Below are positions 1 to 11,912 of a stretch of 64,000 nt of DNA, piece by piece (position 1 is the stretch's first letter; every line of letters begins with the position of its first letter). The position numbers and the translations under genes were made by a program. Source of the stretch: Iris pallida (Eukaryota; Streptophyta; Magnoliopsida; Asparagales; Iridaceae); assembly GCA_029216955.1 (NCBI GenBank), contig JANAVB010042245.1, positions 1 to 64,000 of the forward strand. Reading direction: 5' to 3'. The notes under the pieces are model-generated. The model had not been told where the DNA came from, did not search any database, and saw nothing but the letters and a program-made list of their open reading frames with translations.

Positions 1-759
1 GGGCCATAGTCATGTCATTTGATCCCTCATAGAATTGTTCCAGGAACATTTGCTTGAATCCTGCAAAAGATGTTACGCAACCATCTGGCAAACTACGTTA
101 CCAGTCATAGGCCGCACCCGCCAAGCACCCAAAAAATACTCTAGTGAGTAGAGCATCGTTTGGTTGGAGCTGATCAGTCATCACCTCGAAGTGATTGAGG
201 TATCGACTTGGAGATGAACTGCCATCAAACATCATGATAGTTGGTGGCTTGCATTTAGGTGGAAACGAGACTTCCTTCCACTCTAAAGGGTAAGGTTGTT
301 TGATCCCAAACTTCTGCAGACCATCCTTCTGCTTGAAAGTTTCGAACTGACTACGTAGAAGCTTCACTACCTTATTTATATCCCATGATGCTTGGGGAGC
401 AATAGACTGATTCGATTTGTTAGGAGGTGGAATTGCATAATAAGCACCACCTCCAGCACCAAACTGACTTGGAGTAGCTTGAGCGGGTATAGTAGCATTA
501 TGGGAAGATTGACTCCCAGACCAGTATTAACAAGGATAGATGCTGCTACATGTTCTTGGGTTAGAATTGGGTTCAAAATCGGTGGAACAATATGCTGTGC
601 TATGATCACAGCATGCATACTTGAAACTATTTCAGCCATAGTTTTCAAGTTAGTCTCTAATGCAGCAATCCTTTGCTCCTGACTACCGGAGCTGGATGCG
701 TCTTGTTCCTCGTTAGTGATATAGGCAGTCACTTCTCTAGCGACCGATGATGAACTGGT
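1..759 (-). pseudogene. gag fragment of element B
   Basis: Minus-strand remnant of a Tat gag (capsid) gene. Codons of 98-367 align with residues of about 160-250 of the gag at 60564-63869, sharing FKQKDGLQKFGIKQPYP-type and NDALLTRVFFGCLAGAAYDW-type sequence. Further upstream (376-759) is the N-terminal serine-rich and QEQRIAALE-type coiled region. There is a frameshift between the two segments and an in-frame TAA directly after the YDW motif, near position 104; homologous sequence (FAGFKQMFLEQFYEG) resumes down to position 1. The gene is therefore dead. It is cut at 759/760 by the insertion of the 760-6429 element and continues at 6430. Confidence 0.8.
755..759. repeat. target-site duplication CTGGT, left copy
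   Basis: Five bases CTGGT directly before the LTR start TGTCACGACC; the same five bases follow the other LTR at 6430-6434. This marks an intact insertion. Confidence 0.95.
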
Positions 760-3102
760 TGTCACGACCCGCTCCCAATTTTGGGATACGAGTACGTGGC
801 CAAGTCCAGCCTACGCCGCAGCATCGGCGGTAGTACGCTGTCTATGATAACAATGGTCCACAACAAGCACAACACGCATATATATCATCCACAACTAAGC
901 CAGCAAAAATTACTAAAATATCCAATAGTCTCAATAATAAATATAAAAAATCCACTACAACTCAGAAAGTCTCGGGAACAAACCCGGATAGCAGAAAATA
1001 AAATAGACAACTAAACTCCATAACTATAACTACTAACTAATGCGAATCCATAAGGAAGAAAATATGCTAATTCGCATCAGTGCTGGAACCGGGTACGCCA
1101 GTGACATCAGTGTCGCCAACATACTCACCGTAGACCTCGGGGCAAATCTCTTCGTCTAAAGCTGAAAAATAGTTATCCAGTCAGGATTGGAGCAAGATCA
1201 CCATAACACTACATTACATAATATAGTATACAAGCATGAAGGAAAGATAAAAGGAATTTAACTGAAGATAAGTATAGGCATGACATTGTATGATAAGAAA
1301 GTACCTTTGAGACATGATAACAATATGAAGGTAGACTTTGACATACCACTAAGACATGATGACAACAAGAAGGTAAACTTGACGAAAGAAGAACAATAGA
1401 CGACATGGCAACAATAATTAAGTCACGTGTACTGTGTGTTTTAGAATACCAACTTTCAGCATGTAGACGGCTTGGGATATCCGTCAGTCATACGTGTGGT
1501 GCATGACTGATATTATGCAATCAATGTATAGGGGGTCTGTATTCAATTCGTTGACCACATGCTTACTTGTTGTATTCCCCCGCCCGACTCACTCACAATA
1601 CATATCCACTATGATAAACATTAGCAATACGATAAACTGTAAACAATAGGAAACAATGAGTAAAAGATGAACATGTATATATCCTAACGATTCTAACTCT
1701 CGTGCACAATATTAATCATGAGCAATGACAATCATGAACCAAAGGGAAGTAATAGTGAAACGATGACACGAAGATACATGCAGCATAAAATAAAGGAAAC
1801 ATAGGTCATAGTGATACTTGCCTCGGTTTGATTTGAAGCTGGCTGGCACGATATTGTCATGTCGACACAGAAATAGTCTCAGAAGTTAAAGCTACGCAAG
1901 ATGATTTTAGATGATGAGACGGGCCTCTAAAATAAAAACAAAAAATAAAATATTTTGGAAAATTGTTGAGAAAAATATATGATGTGTACTTTTTTTATCA
2001 ACGTTCCGAAACTTCAAACGGATCGTGATTTCGATTCCTGGTTCTCCCGGAATCTCGAAAACACCGAATCGTATCAAATTTCGGACAACTGACACTCCAC
2101 GAATTTTCCAGAAAATTAGGTTAAAATTATTTGAAAATAAATTTTATATTCAGAAAATATACCTCGAGACGGTTTCAACAAAAAAAACTGGAGGTCAAAC
2201 GGAGTCCGGAGTTGGAAGTTATGGCCCTTCGAATTTGGTAAAACATTTGAAAAGGAAGGCTGAATTTATGACGAATTTGGGGTAATTATGACGAAAAAAG
2301 AGAGAAATTTTGGAAAAGAAGGTATGGGAGATGATTTTATTTTATAGGTTCAATATATATAGATAATGGAAAGCAATTAGTGAATTGGGATATGATTAGA
2401 ACTCAATCAATAAAGATATGATTAGGATTACCAACTAATTTGGATAGGAATATGATTAGTTCAAATAAGAAATAATCTATCTAATACTAGATATGATTCA
2501 TATAGGATTAGGATTTCTAACACAAGTCTCTCCATAAATTTAAATCAAATAAATTATTTAAATCCAAATCATATGAATTCAAATCCAAATCTAAATCCAA
2601 ATCAAATTCAACATAATAATTTTAAGATAAATTTAATGTTTATCAAAGCAATTTAAATCATATAATAGATAAATCGTTAAATCAAATAATATTTCAAATC
2701 TAGTTAGATAATTCTTAATGCCATAATTAGTCACCATAAGTATTTTAAATAATGTTTGATGTAATCAAATAAGGTAAAATATATTTTATAAATCTAAATC
2801 TTATTCAAAATAAGTTACTAAATCTTTTTATTGCTCCAAAAATAATCATGATTTTCAAACCATTTTCGAAACCGATATTTTTTTTTGAAAATCCAAATAT
2901 AATAATAAATAACTTTATAATTTCAATTATAAAATTTCAAGAACAAATATTTATTAAAACTAAATAGTACTTTTAAATCGTTAATTACAAACTACATTTT
3001 GAAATGCAAAAAAAAAATTAAATATCTTTTACAAAGTTTCAAAAATAAATTACTTTCAAACACAATAAAAAAAAATAATAAATTTGAGAAACAGGGGTTA
3101 CA
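760..3102 (-). repeat. LTR, left copy (3' LTR by orientation)
   Basis: Runs from TGTCACGACC to GGGGTTACA on the + strand, with TG...CA ends. The half nearest the internal region is very AT-rich and contains short AAATCCAAATC-type repeats at 2540-2610. Small ORFs within it (for example 781-1014 and 2025-2285) are repeated exactly in the other LTR and show no gene-like features. Confidence 0.95.
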
Positions 3103-4086
3103 AATCTACCCTACGTAGAAAAATTTCGTCCTCGAAATTTAAGGATGACAGAAAAAGTAGGCTTGGTTGGTCAGGTGAAAAGATAGAAAATTTTAAAAAG
3201 GAGTAATGATCAATGATATAAAAATAATATTTTTTTTCCTTAATAAGGAGATTGATCAAGAAGGAAGGAAGAATGTAGTCAATGGATATAGTTCGGAGGA
3301 GTATTACCTACTTGACATCTAAGTTATCACTCATCAAAAAAAAAAAAATTTATCCTCAAGTATATTTAAACAAATTCCTCAAATTCAATATTTTTTTTTT
3401 AAATCACTAACTCAATTTAATACCGTGATGTAGCAATCATGAATATCATCTTATCAAATTTACAACCCTTAATCAAACTTGATAAATATCTTCAAAATCT
3501 AACTTCACAAAACTTTAAATTTCTCAATTTTATTTTAAATTCAAAATTCAACATTTTCATAATCTCCTCAAAAATTTAAATTCCATAAATTTCAAATCAT
3601 ACCTCAATTTTATTGATCAAATCAAAATTATTTCCTTTTAAAATTAAATATTCGACCTTATCAATAATTCATCGATCATATAGAAATTTAAACCTCATAA
3701 TACCAAAAGCTAAATTTTTTATCTTCAACAGTAACCAAATATTCAATTTATCAATCGAGAATTCTATCCATCTTTGATTATAGTCATTTATCAAATCACA
3801 ATTTCAACTTCATCAAATATGGCATCTCAAAATTAAACGAATATCACCACCTTAATCATGTAGCCTATGTAACAATCTTAACTACCCTTACAATCAATTC
3901 AAAATAATTCTATGGGTTACCCACGGTGTACCTAGTCCTAGGCCTAGTCATTTTTTAAAAATCAAATCAACCTAATTATGAATGAGCATCCTAATCGCAG
4001 GCTTGCAGTAGTACGACTAATATAGGTACTACCACAAGTTCGTATAATTTTGCGAAAATAGACCTGCATGGGCCACCATAAAAACT
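3103..4086 (-). other. internal region of the 760-6429 element, non-coding
   Basis: AT-rich, no ORF of note. At 3103-3140 is the reverse complement of a GGTAGATT-preceding purine stretch and TTTCGAGGACGAAATTT, the expected region upstream of a chromoviral 3' LTR. At the other end (4050-4086) the primer-binding site should lie; I could not match it to a tRNA. Confidence 0.7.
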
Positions 4087-6429
4087 TGTCACGACCCGCT
4101 CCCAATTTTGGGATACGAGTACGTGGCCAAGTCCAGCCTACGCCGCAGCATCGGCGGTAGTACGCTGTCTATGATAACAATGGTCCACAACAAGCACAAC
4201 ACGCATATATATCATCCACAACTAAGCCAGCAAAAATTACTAAAATATCCAATAGTCTCAATAATAAATATAAAAAATCCACTACAACTCAGAAAGTCTC
4301 GGGAACAAACCCGGATAGCAGAAAATAAAATAGACAACTAAACTCCATAACTATAACTACTAACTAATGCGAATCCATAAGGAAGAAAATATGCTAATTC
4401 GCATCAGTGCTGGAACCGGGTACGCCAGTGACATCAGTGTCGCCAACATACTCACCGTAGACCTCGGGGCAAATCTCTTCGTCTAAAGCTGAAAAATAGT
4501 TATCCAGTCAGGATTGGAGCAAGATCACCATAACACTACATTACATAATATAGTATACAAGCATGAAGGAAAGATAAAAGGAATTTAACTGAAGATAAGT
4601 ATAGGCATGACATTGTATGATAAGAAAGTACCTTTGAGACATGATAACAATATGAAGGTAGACTTTGACATACCACTAAGACATGATGACAACAAGAAGG
4701 TAAACTTGACGAAAGAAGAACAATAGACGACATGGCAACAATAATTAAGTCACGTGTACTGTGTGTTTTAGAATACCAACTTTCAGCATGTAGACGGCTT
4801 GGGATATCCGTCAGTCATACGTGTGGTGCATGACTGATATTATGCAATCAATGTATAGGGGGTCTGTATTCAATTCGTTGACCACATGCTTACTTGTTGT
4901 ATTCCCCCGCCCGACTCACTCACAATACATGTCCACTATGATAAACATTAGCAATACGATAAACTATAAACAATAGGAAACAATGAGTAAAAGATGAACA
5001 TGTATATATCCTAACGATTCTAACTCTCGTGCACAATATTAATCATGAGCAATGACAATCATGAACCAAAGGGAAGTAATAGTGAAACGATGACACGAAG
5101 ATACATGCAGCATAAAATAAAGGAAACATAGGTCATAGTGATACTTGCCTCGGTTTGATTTGAAGCTGGCTGGCACGATATTGTCATGTCGACACAGAAA
5201 TAGTCTCAGAAGTTAAAGCTACGCAAGATGATTTTAGATGATGAGACGGGCCTCTAAAATAAAAACAAAAAATAAAATATTTTGGAAAATTGTTGAGAAA
5301 AATATATGATGTGTACTTTTTTTATCAACGTTCCGAAACTTCAAACGGATCGTGATTTCGATTCCTGGTTCTCCCGGAATCTCGAAAACACCGAATCGTA
5401 TCAAATTTCGGACAACTGACACTCCACGAATTTTCCAGAAAATTAGGTTAAAATTATTTGAAAATAAATTTTATATTCAGAAAATATACCTCGAGACGGT
5501 TTCAACAAAAAAAACTGGAGGTCAAACGGAGTCCGGAGTTGGAAGTTATGGCCCTTCGAATTTGGTAAAACATTTGAAAAGGAAGGCTGAATTTATGACG
5601 AATTTGGGGTAATTATGACGAAAAAAGAGAGAAATTTTGGAAAAGAAGGTATGGGAGATGATTTTATTTTATAGGTTCAATATATATAGATAATGGAAAG
5701 CAATTAGTGAATTGGGATATGATTAGAACTCAATCAATAAAGATATGATTAGGATTACCAACTAATTTGGATAGGAATATGATTAGTTCAAATAAGAAAT
5801 AATCTATCTAATACTAGATATGATTCATATAGGATTAGGATTTCTAACACAAGTCTCTCCATAAATTTAAATCAAATAAATTATTTAAATCCAAATCATA
5901 TGAATTCAAATCCAAATCTAAATCCAAATCAAATTCAACATAATAATTTTAAGATAAATTTAATGTTTATCAAAGCAATTTAAATCATATAATAGATAAA
6001 TCGTTAAATCAAATAATATTTCAAATCTAGTTAGATAATTCTTAATGCCATAATTAGTCACCATAAGTATTTTAAATAATGTTTGATGTAATCAAATAAG
6101 GTAAAATATATTTTATAAATCTAAATCTTATTCAAAATAAGTTACTAAATCTTTTTATTGCTCCAAAAATAATCATGATTTTCAAACCATTTTCGAAACC
6201 GATATTTTTTTTTGAAAATCCAAATATAATAATAAATAACTTTATAATTTCAATTATAAAATTTCAAGAACAAATATTTATTAAAACTAAATAGTACTTT
6301 TAAATCGTTAATTACAAACTACATTTTGAAATGCAAAAAAAAAATTAAATATCTTTTACAAAGTTTCAAAAATAAATTACTTTCAAACACAATAAAAAAA
6401 AATAATAAATTTGAGAAACAGGGGTTACA
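4087..6429 (-). repeat. LTR, right copy (5' LTR by orientation)
   Basis: Second copy of the 2343-bp LTR, TGTCACGACC to GGGGTTACA, with two substitutions seen against 760-3102. Confidence 0.95.
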
Positions 6430-6434
6430 CTGGT
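6430..6434. repeat. target-site duplication CTGGT, right copy
   Basis: Matches 755-759 exactly and directly follows the LTR end. Confidence 0.95.
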
Positions 6435-6507
6435 GGAAGAGATAGTTCGCTCAGAGCTTTCACTATTGGCCTCGAGGTCATGCAGGGAACTACCCCCAGG
6501 ATGAAGA
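6430..6507 (-). pseudogene. gag N-terminal fragment of element B, stranded between two insertions
   Basis: A 78-bp island on the minus strand that reads on into 1-759 after removal of the insertion at 760-6429. It encodes a Ser/Glu-rich stretch (SSLHDLEANSESSERTIS), the same character as the start of the gag at 63800-63869 in element C (ESETDSVDSYF). Its upstream continuation lies beyond 32844. Confidence 0.7.
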
Positions 6508-8170
6508 TGTAACGCCCCAGTCCCAAAATACGTAGGACTAGGTACGTAGACATGCCAGGTGTATACATATGAAGTATACTCCAATAAATGGGATCCTCGT
6601 ATGTATACGTAAGTTATAAAATACAGTAAACCAAGAGTAATCTAATCTCATCCATAAAAAGGAGGAATAAAAGATATGTCATAAATCAACTTTAAATTTT
6701 TATTGTACAAGATGTTGGACGGAGACAAATTCACTACCAACTATTTAAAAGAAAAGAAGTACATGACATATGAAATAATTTAGCGAAAGTAGCAAGAAAG
6801 ATCCAAGACACGTCATCTTCAAAGGAATGGAGAAGATCACGATCTCGGCTGGAATGCCTACATGAACACACACCTAGAGAGATCACCAGGTCCTCAGAGG
6901 GACGTAACAAGATAAAGGAAGAACATGCCATAACTGAATATAAACTGCTCAATAAATAAGTCAATTAAATTATAACATGGTCCAATACACATCATTGAAT
7001 TAGCATACCATCCTCCCAACCAAACAAGAACAGGAGATGGCACCCTAATTCACGATGACGTATCTTTCCATGCTATGAATCCAATATGGCATCTAGACCA
7101 CAACAAGGTACAGTACCTTATCATCGTAGTAGTGAGCCACACCTACAACCAAACAAGGCGTGGCAAACCAGTCCGCGACAAGTTACTGTTCCAAGCTACG
7201 GTTAAATATAAGTACTCAAACCAAAAGTACTCATACCTAATGTATAATGGAGCCTAACCATTCTAAGTGAATGCAGTTTAAGAACATCCCTCCAACGCAT
7301 GGGCTCTCTGGCTAAAAATGGGATCGACATAGTCCCCCTGGGGGCACCAGGGGCCTCAAGCATAACTGTTCCTCGAACGTGCTAGCAATGAAATAAGGGG
7401 TCATCAACCCGCATCTTCGGCGGAGCGTACGATCACAAGAAAAAAGTGTATAGTAGCCCAACGCCAAGGATATGTTCTCCCCACCTAATGCCTATATGTT
7501 GCCTTGACAACACATGACCTCTATAACCGTTAAGTCAAACTATCATGCAATACTACTAGCGGTTATCCCTATCGCATGTCTTATATGTTCTGGTAGCCAG
7601 ACAGTCACGCATGTCCGAGTTCTATATGTGACACGCGACTTCGTAGCAAAAATGCATCAAGGCCAATGAATACAACACAAATAAGGATGGTCCCTTAAAT
7701 CTAAGGTTAATATGCATAAAAATAATAAGTATGGGAAATATAGCTACACAGTATAATCTATCTATTTTATGACAATGTAGCACAGTTTATTTTGCATAAA
7801 AGTAAATAATGAATAAATGCATGAATATGAGCTAAATTAAATAGATAGCAAACGGCAAGGTATCTTACTTGGAGGTTGTGTGCAGAAAGGGCAACGTCCA
7901 ATAACTCAAATTGACGGATTAGTGAAGCATAGAAAGTTGAATCTCACAAACGTCCTCGGATGTTGAAATAAATACCATGAATGATTCAAGAATAAGAAAA
8001 ATAGCAAGAATAGACTACCCATAAGTCCAATTCTGGACACAGGTACAAAATCGTAATTTTGGATCAAAACGATGTCCGTCGTTGGACTCGTTTTGCACCA
8101 AAATGCGTGTCAGTATCTATGGTCTTTATAGTCGTCGAACTACATGTGTACGGGGCAAATTTGATGAGAC
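6508..8170 (-). repeat. left LTR of the 6508-32844 element, part 1
   Basis: Parallels 29729-31405 in the right LTR: both contain the head CCAGTCCCAAAATAC, AGGTCCTCAGAGGGAC, and the shared block near 7300 / 30550 (ACGCATGGGCTCTCTGGC). It stops at the GAGAC target site of element A and resumes at 25966. Confidence 0.88.
8166..8170. repeat. target-site duplication GAGAC, left copy
   Basis: GAGAC immediately before the LTR start TGTAGAAGC; repeated at 25961-25965. Confidence 0.93.
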
Positions 8171-9619
8171 TGTAGAAGCATGGAAAATATTAAAGAAAAT
8201 GACCCCTGCGGCCAAGGAACCCCATGCGGCTCAGAAAGCCCATACGGCTCAGAGAGTCATGCGGCATAAGGGACTATACGGCCCAAGACATCCCATGCGG
8301 CTCAGAAGACACGTGGCGTAACAGTGTTCCCCTCCGACCTATGCTGCATTAATTACTTTGACGGCTGACAGTTCTGAAAAAAGTGACAGCCCTGACACAA
8401 GAGAGGCAATTATGACTCTGTCATAATGACAGACCCCTAGGGAAGAGAAAGAGATCTCTGACACAATCCCCCGAGATCATAAAAAGGCTATGTGGCTTTG
8501 CCACGTGGGCGTTCGTATGCGGCTCGGGCAAAGACTCCTCTTGCGGTTCAGAATGAAGCCGTCCTATGCGGCTCAGGCCGAGAGAGCCTCATACGGCTCG
8601 AGCAAAGACTTCTCATGCGGTTCAGAATGAAGCCGTCCTATGCGGCTCAGGCCGAGACAGCCTCATGCGGCTCAAGCAGAGGCCTTCCCATGCGGCTCAA
8701 GCGGACCATTTCCATGCGGCTCAGGCGGATATATCCCTATGCGGCTCGCGATGAGCACCTCCATGCGGTTCAAAGGCTCGAGGGAGGGCCACTACCTCGA
8801 CGGAGGGCCACTACCCAGGCAGTCCTGACATGAGGCCCTAACCATGTGCGGCCCAAAATCATATGCGGCTCACTCGTCATGCGGTTCAGATCCCCCCAGT
8901 GGCTCCTAGGACACATGTCCTAAGCCAATCAATCTCGCAGATTTATTGTAATCAGAGATTGGGTCAAATCTTAATAATCTGGGACACGTGGCAGGAGAAT
9001 AAATCAAATTTATTCGCAGACATCAGAAGATCATTATGAGGAAGATTTATTCCAATCAGTATTAATTGCTGATGAGATTTGGTGTGATCTATACTTAATG
9101 GTCCAGATTTGTCACAATAAAAACGAAGGGCCTAGATTGACCAATCCACAAGCCGCCGCCGTCTCTAAGAAGAAATCATTTGCAACCCTAATGATCAGGC
9201 CCCATTCCTATAAATAGCAGGGTGCTATTCTCCTGCGAAAAAAAGGAGAGAAGAGACATACAAAGGGATACGCACACACAGAGAGAGGCGCACACAAGAG
9301 CACTCTTCGAGATCAGAGAGAGCACCAGAGTACTTGGAGAGAAGAGCAGAGAGAGAGCAAAGAGAGCATTTCTTCAACGTTGAGCAAATCTTTTGGAGCC
9401 AAGGCTGCACACCGATCGTCCAAGGAGTAAGGCAGAGCTGCCGTCGCTTTCCCAAGCCTCTATTGTCACCCCCCAGAATCTAAAATAAACAATTGTACTT
9501 AGATTGCTGTACCTAGGTTTTTGTCCCTAGGCTTTCTTTGTACGAGCGAGTTTGTATTGTGAGTCTAAGTTCAGTCCTCCCATAAAATTGTTCTATACTT
9601 TTACAATCAATGGCAAACA
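8171..9619 (+). repeat. 5' LTR of element A, with ATGCGG(C/T)TC motif clusters
   Basis: TGTAGAAGC ... GGCAAACA. It carries about 19 copies of a (C/T)AT(G/A)CGG(C/T)TC motif in two clusters (8208-8310 and 8510-8890), separated by a block with TGACAG / CTGTCATAATGACAG sequences. It is 19 bp longer than the 3' LTR because GAGGGCCACTACC is tandemly duplicated near 8783-8820. The TATA box is at 9207, and AATAAA at about 9483 could serve polyadenylation. Confidence 0.93.
9207..9217 (+). promoter_or_regulatory. TATA box of element A 5' LTR
   Basis: CCTATAAATAG, a textbook plant TATA box. The same sequence is at 25547-25557 in the 3' LTR, and TATAAATAG boxes lie at matching places in the LTRs of B (34760) and C (52606). 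Confidence 0.8.
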
Positions 9620-9645
9620 CGATATCGACTCTGCTGGGGACAAAC
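9620..9645 (+). other. primer-binding-site region of element A
   Basis: Directly after the LTR: TATCGACTCTGCTGGGGAC. Element B has a recognisably related sequence (GAGTCTGTTGGGGACGA on the minus strand, 34513-34541). Position and conservation support a primer site; I do not assign the tRNA. Confidence 0.6.
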
Positions 9646-9711
9646 TTCTCCACGGCTGAAGAGTTGGTGACACAGTCGGATGCAGCCAAGCTTGGCTCCA
9701 CGTAACAGAAG

Positions 9712-11214
9712 ATGGTCGTCCGTTTCGACCAACAGGCATTCGAAGAGATGCTCTCTGAAGGAAGTGTTGGCCCGATCCAAAAACGAACCCGCACAAAGAA
9801 AGCTCGCTGCGAGTGGAGGCCGAAGTCATTCGCTCCTCCACAAGCTCTGGACGGGATACTCTCTGTTGCCCAAGACGGCGAGGGCGATTCTCATACGGCT
9901 CCACTTCAAGCCATAAAGAACTCTGTTGTTCCCAAGTCCGGCAAAGGAAAATACTACGATGCTGGACTTACAGGGGTAAAGAGTGACTCTGTGCGTCCCA
10001 AGAAGAAGCTGAACACTCCTGCCAACCCCATGCAGGAGGCTTATGAGGGTGGATCCACCAGCCGCATGAAGAAAATCCATGCGGACAGGTCATCCAGCCG
10101 CATAAAGAAAAATCATGCGGCTGAGACTCCCAGCCGCATGAAGAAGGCCTATGCGGCTACGCCTGCCAACCGCATACAGACCACCGAAGACAGCCGCATG
10201 ATGCCTACTCCACGCGGTTCCGTCTTCGACCGCCTCTCTTATGGCCTTGTTCTCTTGTGCTCCCAAGAAGACATGTATGACTCTCTCCAGTATCACTTAG
10301 ACTCTTCCTACTATGTACCCTTACGCACTAGAGCAAAGAAGTCTAAGGCAGCACGAGCCTGGCGAGTTCGATCCGCTGATCTACCCTCTGCCCATCCGAG
10401 CGTCCCGCATACCGTTATGCGGGCCTCAGATGGGAAGTTGTACAGAACCACTCGAGTCCAGCCCCCGGCGGCGGACGGACAGAGAGGTTCGCAAAAGTCT
10501 TCCAAACTTTCGGGAGCAGAGATGGTCGACCCCGTCCTATCTAACTTACGTGAGGCTATCCTCCACAAACGCAAGGAAAGAGAAGACACATCGGGGTACA
10601 AAAAGTCCTCTCACGGACGCCACTGCACTCAAGTCATCGTCAACTGCTGCTGCAACAGTGTGACGGCACAAAAAAGCCGGCAGTCCGTATTTCAAAGACT
10701 GCGACAGTCATCTTCAGAAGACGAGGCACTTCCCATCGTATCTTGTAACTCTGCTCGGAAAGTCCCTACTGATGGAAGGGGGAAGAAGATAAGTATTCCC
10801 AGCCCGAAAATCTCAACTACTGCGACTAAAAGACTGTCGTCTAAGCGGGTGCCCACCACCGGAGTTTTCCAAGGTACTCGTTCTAAGACGAAATCTACTA
10901 CAGTAGGAGATTTGTCGTCCATAACGCAGGGGCTTGCTGAGGCTGGGGGTAGCACCCCTCCGAGCCTCCACAGCAACCCAATGTTCCAAGAAGACGAGCC
11001 GGGGGATACAACTCTCCCATCAGGTGTAGCAAATCTTGATGTCCCCGAGGACATCCACACTCCCAAGACGAGGCAAACTCGGAGATTGGGGGTACTGTTC
11101 CTTCTGATTCTGAATCAGATGGGAACATACCCACATACCCCGACGACTTCTCACTACAGGGGCACAATTCGGAGGGCGCTTCCTCCACAGCTCCGTCTAC
11201 CTCTCCTTATGTAA
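9712..11214 (+). CDS. ORF1 of element A (extra ORF upstream of gag)
   Basis: A 500-codon frame between primer site and gag. Extra ORFs in this place are known from Ogre and other Tat elements; their function is unknown. The product is basic and low-complexity. Residues ~105-165 are built of repeats of S-R-M/I-K-K followed by H/Y-A-A/D, encoded by AGCCGCATGAAGAA and CATGCGGCT, that is, by the element's own ATGCGGCT motif in both orientations. SVFDRL- and SVFQRL-type motifs recur (about residues 168 and 328); a SVFDRL motif is also in the B fragment at 33103-33312. Around 11088 a frameshift is likely: the next frame from 11094 encodes a PSDSESDGN-type stretch like the start of gag in C and runs straight into 11226. 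ORF1 and gag were thus probably one reading frame. Confidence 0.7.
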   Translation: MVVRFDQQAFEEMLSEGSVGPIQKRTRTKKARCEWRPKSFAPPQALDGILSVAQDGEGDSHTAPLQAIKNSVVPKSGKGKYYDAGLTGVKSDSVRPKKKLNTPANPMQEAYEGGSTSRMKKIHADRSSSRIKKNHAAETPSRMKKAYAATPANRIQTTEDSRMMPTPRGSVFDRLSYGLVLLCSQEDMYDSLQYHLDSSYYVPLRTRAKKSKAARAWRVRSADLPSAHPSVPHTVMRASDGKLYRTTRVQPPAADGQRGSQKSSKLSGAEMVDPVLSNLREAILHKRKEREDTSGYKKSSHGRHCTQVIVNCCCNSVTAQKSRQSVFQRLRQSSSEDEALPIVSCNSARKVPTDGRGKKISIPSPKISTTATKRLSSKRVPTTGVFQGTRSKTKSTTVGDLSSITQGLAEAGGSTPPSLHSNPMFQEDEPGDTTLPSGVANLDVPEDIHTPKTRQTRRLGVLFLLILNQMGTYPHTPTTSHYRGTIRRALPPQLRLPLLM

Positions 11215-11225
11215 AAACGGTATTC

Positions 11226-11906
11226 ATGACAGACAGCAACCAAGGTTGTTCCAGTGATCGCCAGCGCATCGACAGTCTCGAAGCCATATTGCTTGCTTTG
11301 GTCAAATCTGTAGACAAGATTAAAGCGGCCCTTCCAACTCTGCAAGGAGGGACGCCTGGCCCAACCAGCACGGGTCCCGCGGTCAATATGGACTCAAATT
11401 CGGCAACACCGAACCCGGGCAACAATCCTCCGAAAACAACGGCCCCCACCGCCGTGGACAAAGCCCGCGAAGTAAGAAGAGAGGTCCAAGAGCTCCGAGC
11501 CATGTTCCACGCCCGAGAGAATTCCCAAGACCTCAGAATACGGCAACCATACCCCGCGACATGGAGGGATGTGCCATTCCCACCAAGATATAAGCCGTTC
11601 AATATCAATCTCTATGATGGCAAGACCTCGGCAAGTCGGTACATCACTTACTTCGAGGTCATCACCGACCATTTGCCCCATGACGATGCTATTCTTACAC
11701 GATTATTCGTCGGGGCATTGGAAGGAGTCGCCTTCGACTGGTATCGTAATCTGCCGGACAACTGCATCCACTCCTTCGTCGGCTTCAAGCGCATGTTCTT
11801 GGAAAGATTCTACGAAGTAGGGCTGGACGTCACCATGTCCACCCTCATGGACGTCGTCCAAGGGAAGAAAGAGCTGACAAGGAACTACATTGAGCGGTTC
11901 CGCTAA
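11226..11906 (+). pseudogene. gag, N-terminal part (element A)
   Basis: Encodes the capsid-type Gag region: RIRQPYPATWRDVPFPPRYK, ITDHLPHDDAILTRLFVGAL, FDWYRNLPDNCIHSF and FLERFYEVG correspond block for block with element C (GIKQRYPPHWNDVPFPPKFK and so on). Gag packages element RNA into particles. The frame ends at TAA 11904-11906 within the conserved IERFR motif; the following codons in the same frame (11907 on) continue the homology, so this is a nonsense interruption and not the natural end. Confidence 0.85.
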
Positions 11907-11912
11907 ACCGCC

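Larger units (their letters stand above)
760..6429 (-). mobile_element. young non-coding LTR retrotransposon (LARD-like)
   Basis: Complete element of 5670 bp: two direct repeats of 2343 bp (760-3102 and 4087-6429) around an internal region of only 984 bp with no coding capacity, bounded by CTGGT target duplications. Orientation is minus: beside the left LTR lies the reverse complement of TTTCGAGGACGAAATTT, which in Tekay/Del-type chromoviruses sits just before the 3' LTR. The two LTRs keep a constant offset of 3327 and I found only two substitutions between them (about 1571/4931 and 1640/4967), so insertion is very recent. With no gag or pol it must have been mobilised in trans. It interrupts the gag of element B. 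Confidence 0.93.

Noticed and set aside
781..2285. Small frames in the LTR (77, 65, 62 and 86 codons), repeated exactly at 4108-5612
   Set aside because: Both copies are in nearly identical LTRs, so the repetition is due to LTR identity, not protein conservation; no domain seen.
8492..8833. Open frames of 60-113 codons in the 5' LTR of A, repeated at 24853-25170
   Set aside because: They arise because the ATGCGGCTC clusters lack stops in several frames; three overlapping frames are open at once and none has a gene-like start.
9620..9645. Assigning a specific primer tRNA to element A
   Set aside because: The sequence is conserved with element B but I could not match it to a tRNA 3' end with certainty.
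11904..11912. Programmed stop readthrough between gag parts of element A
   Set aside because: The stop lies inside the conserved gag domain, not at a gag-pol border, and C has a sense codon there; a nonsense change is simpler.
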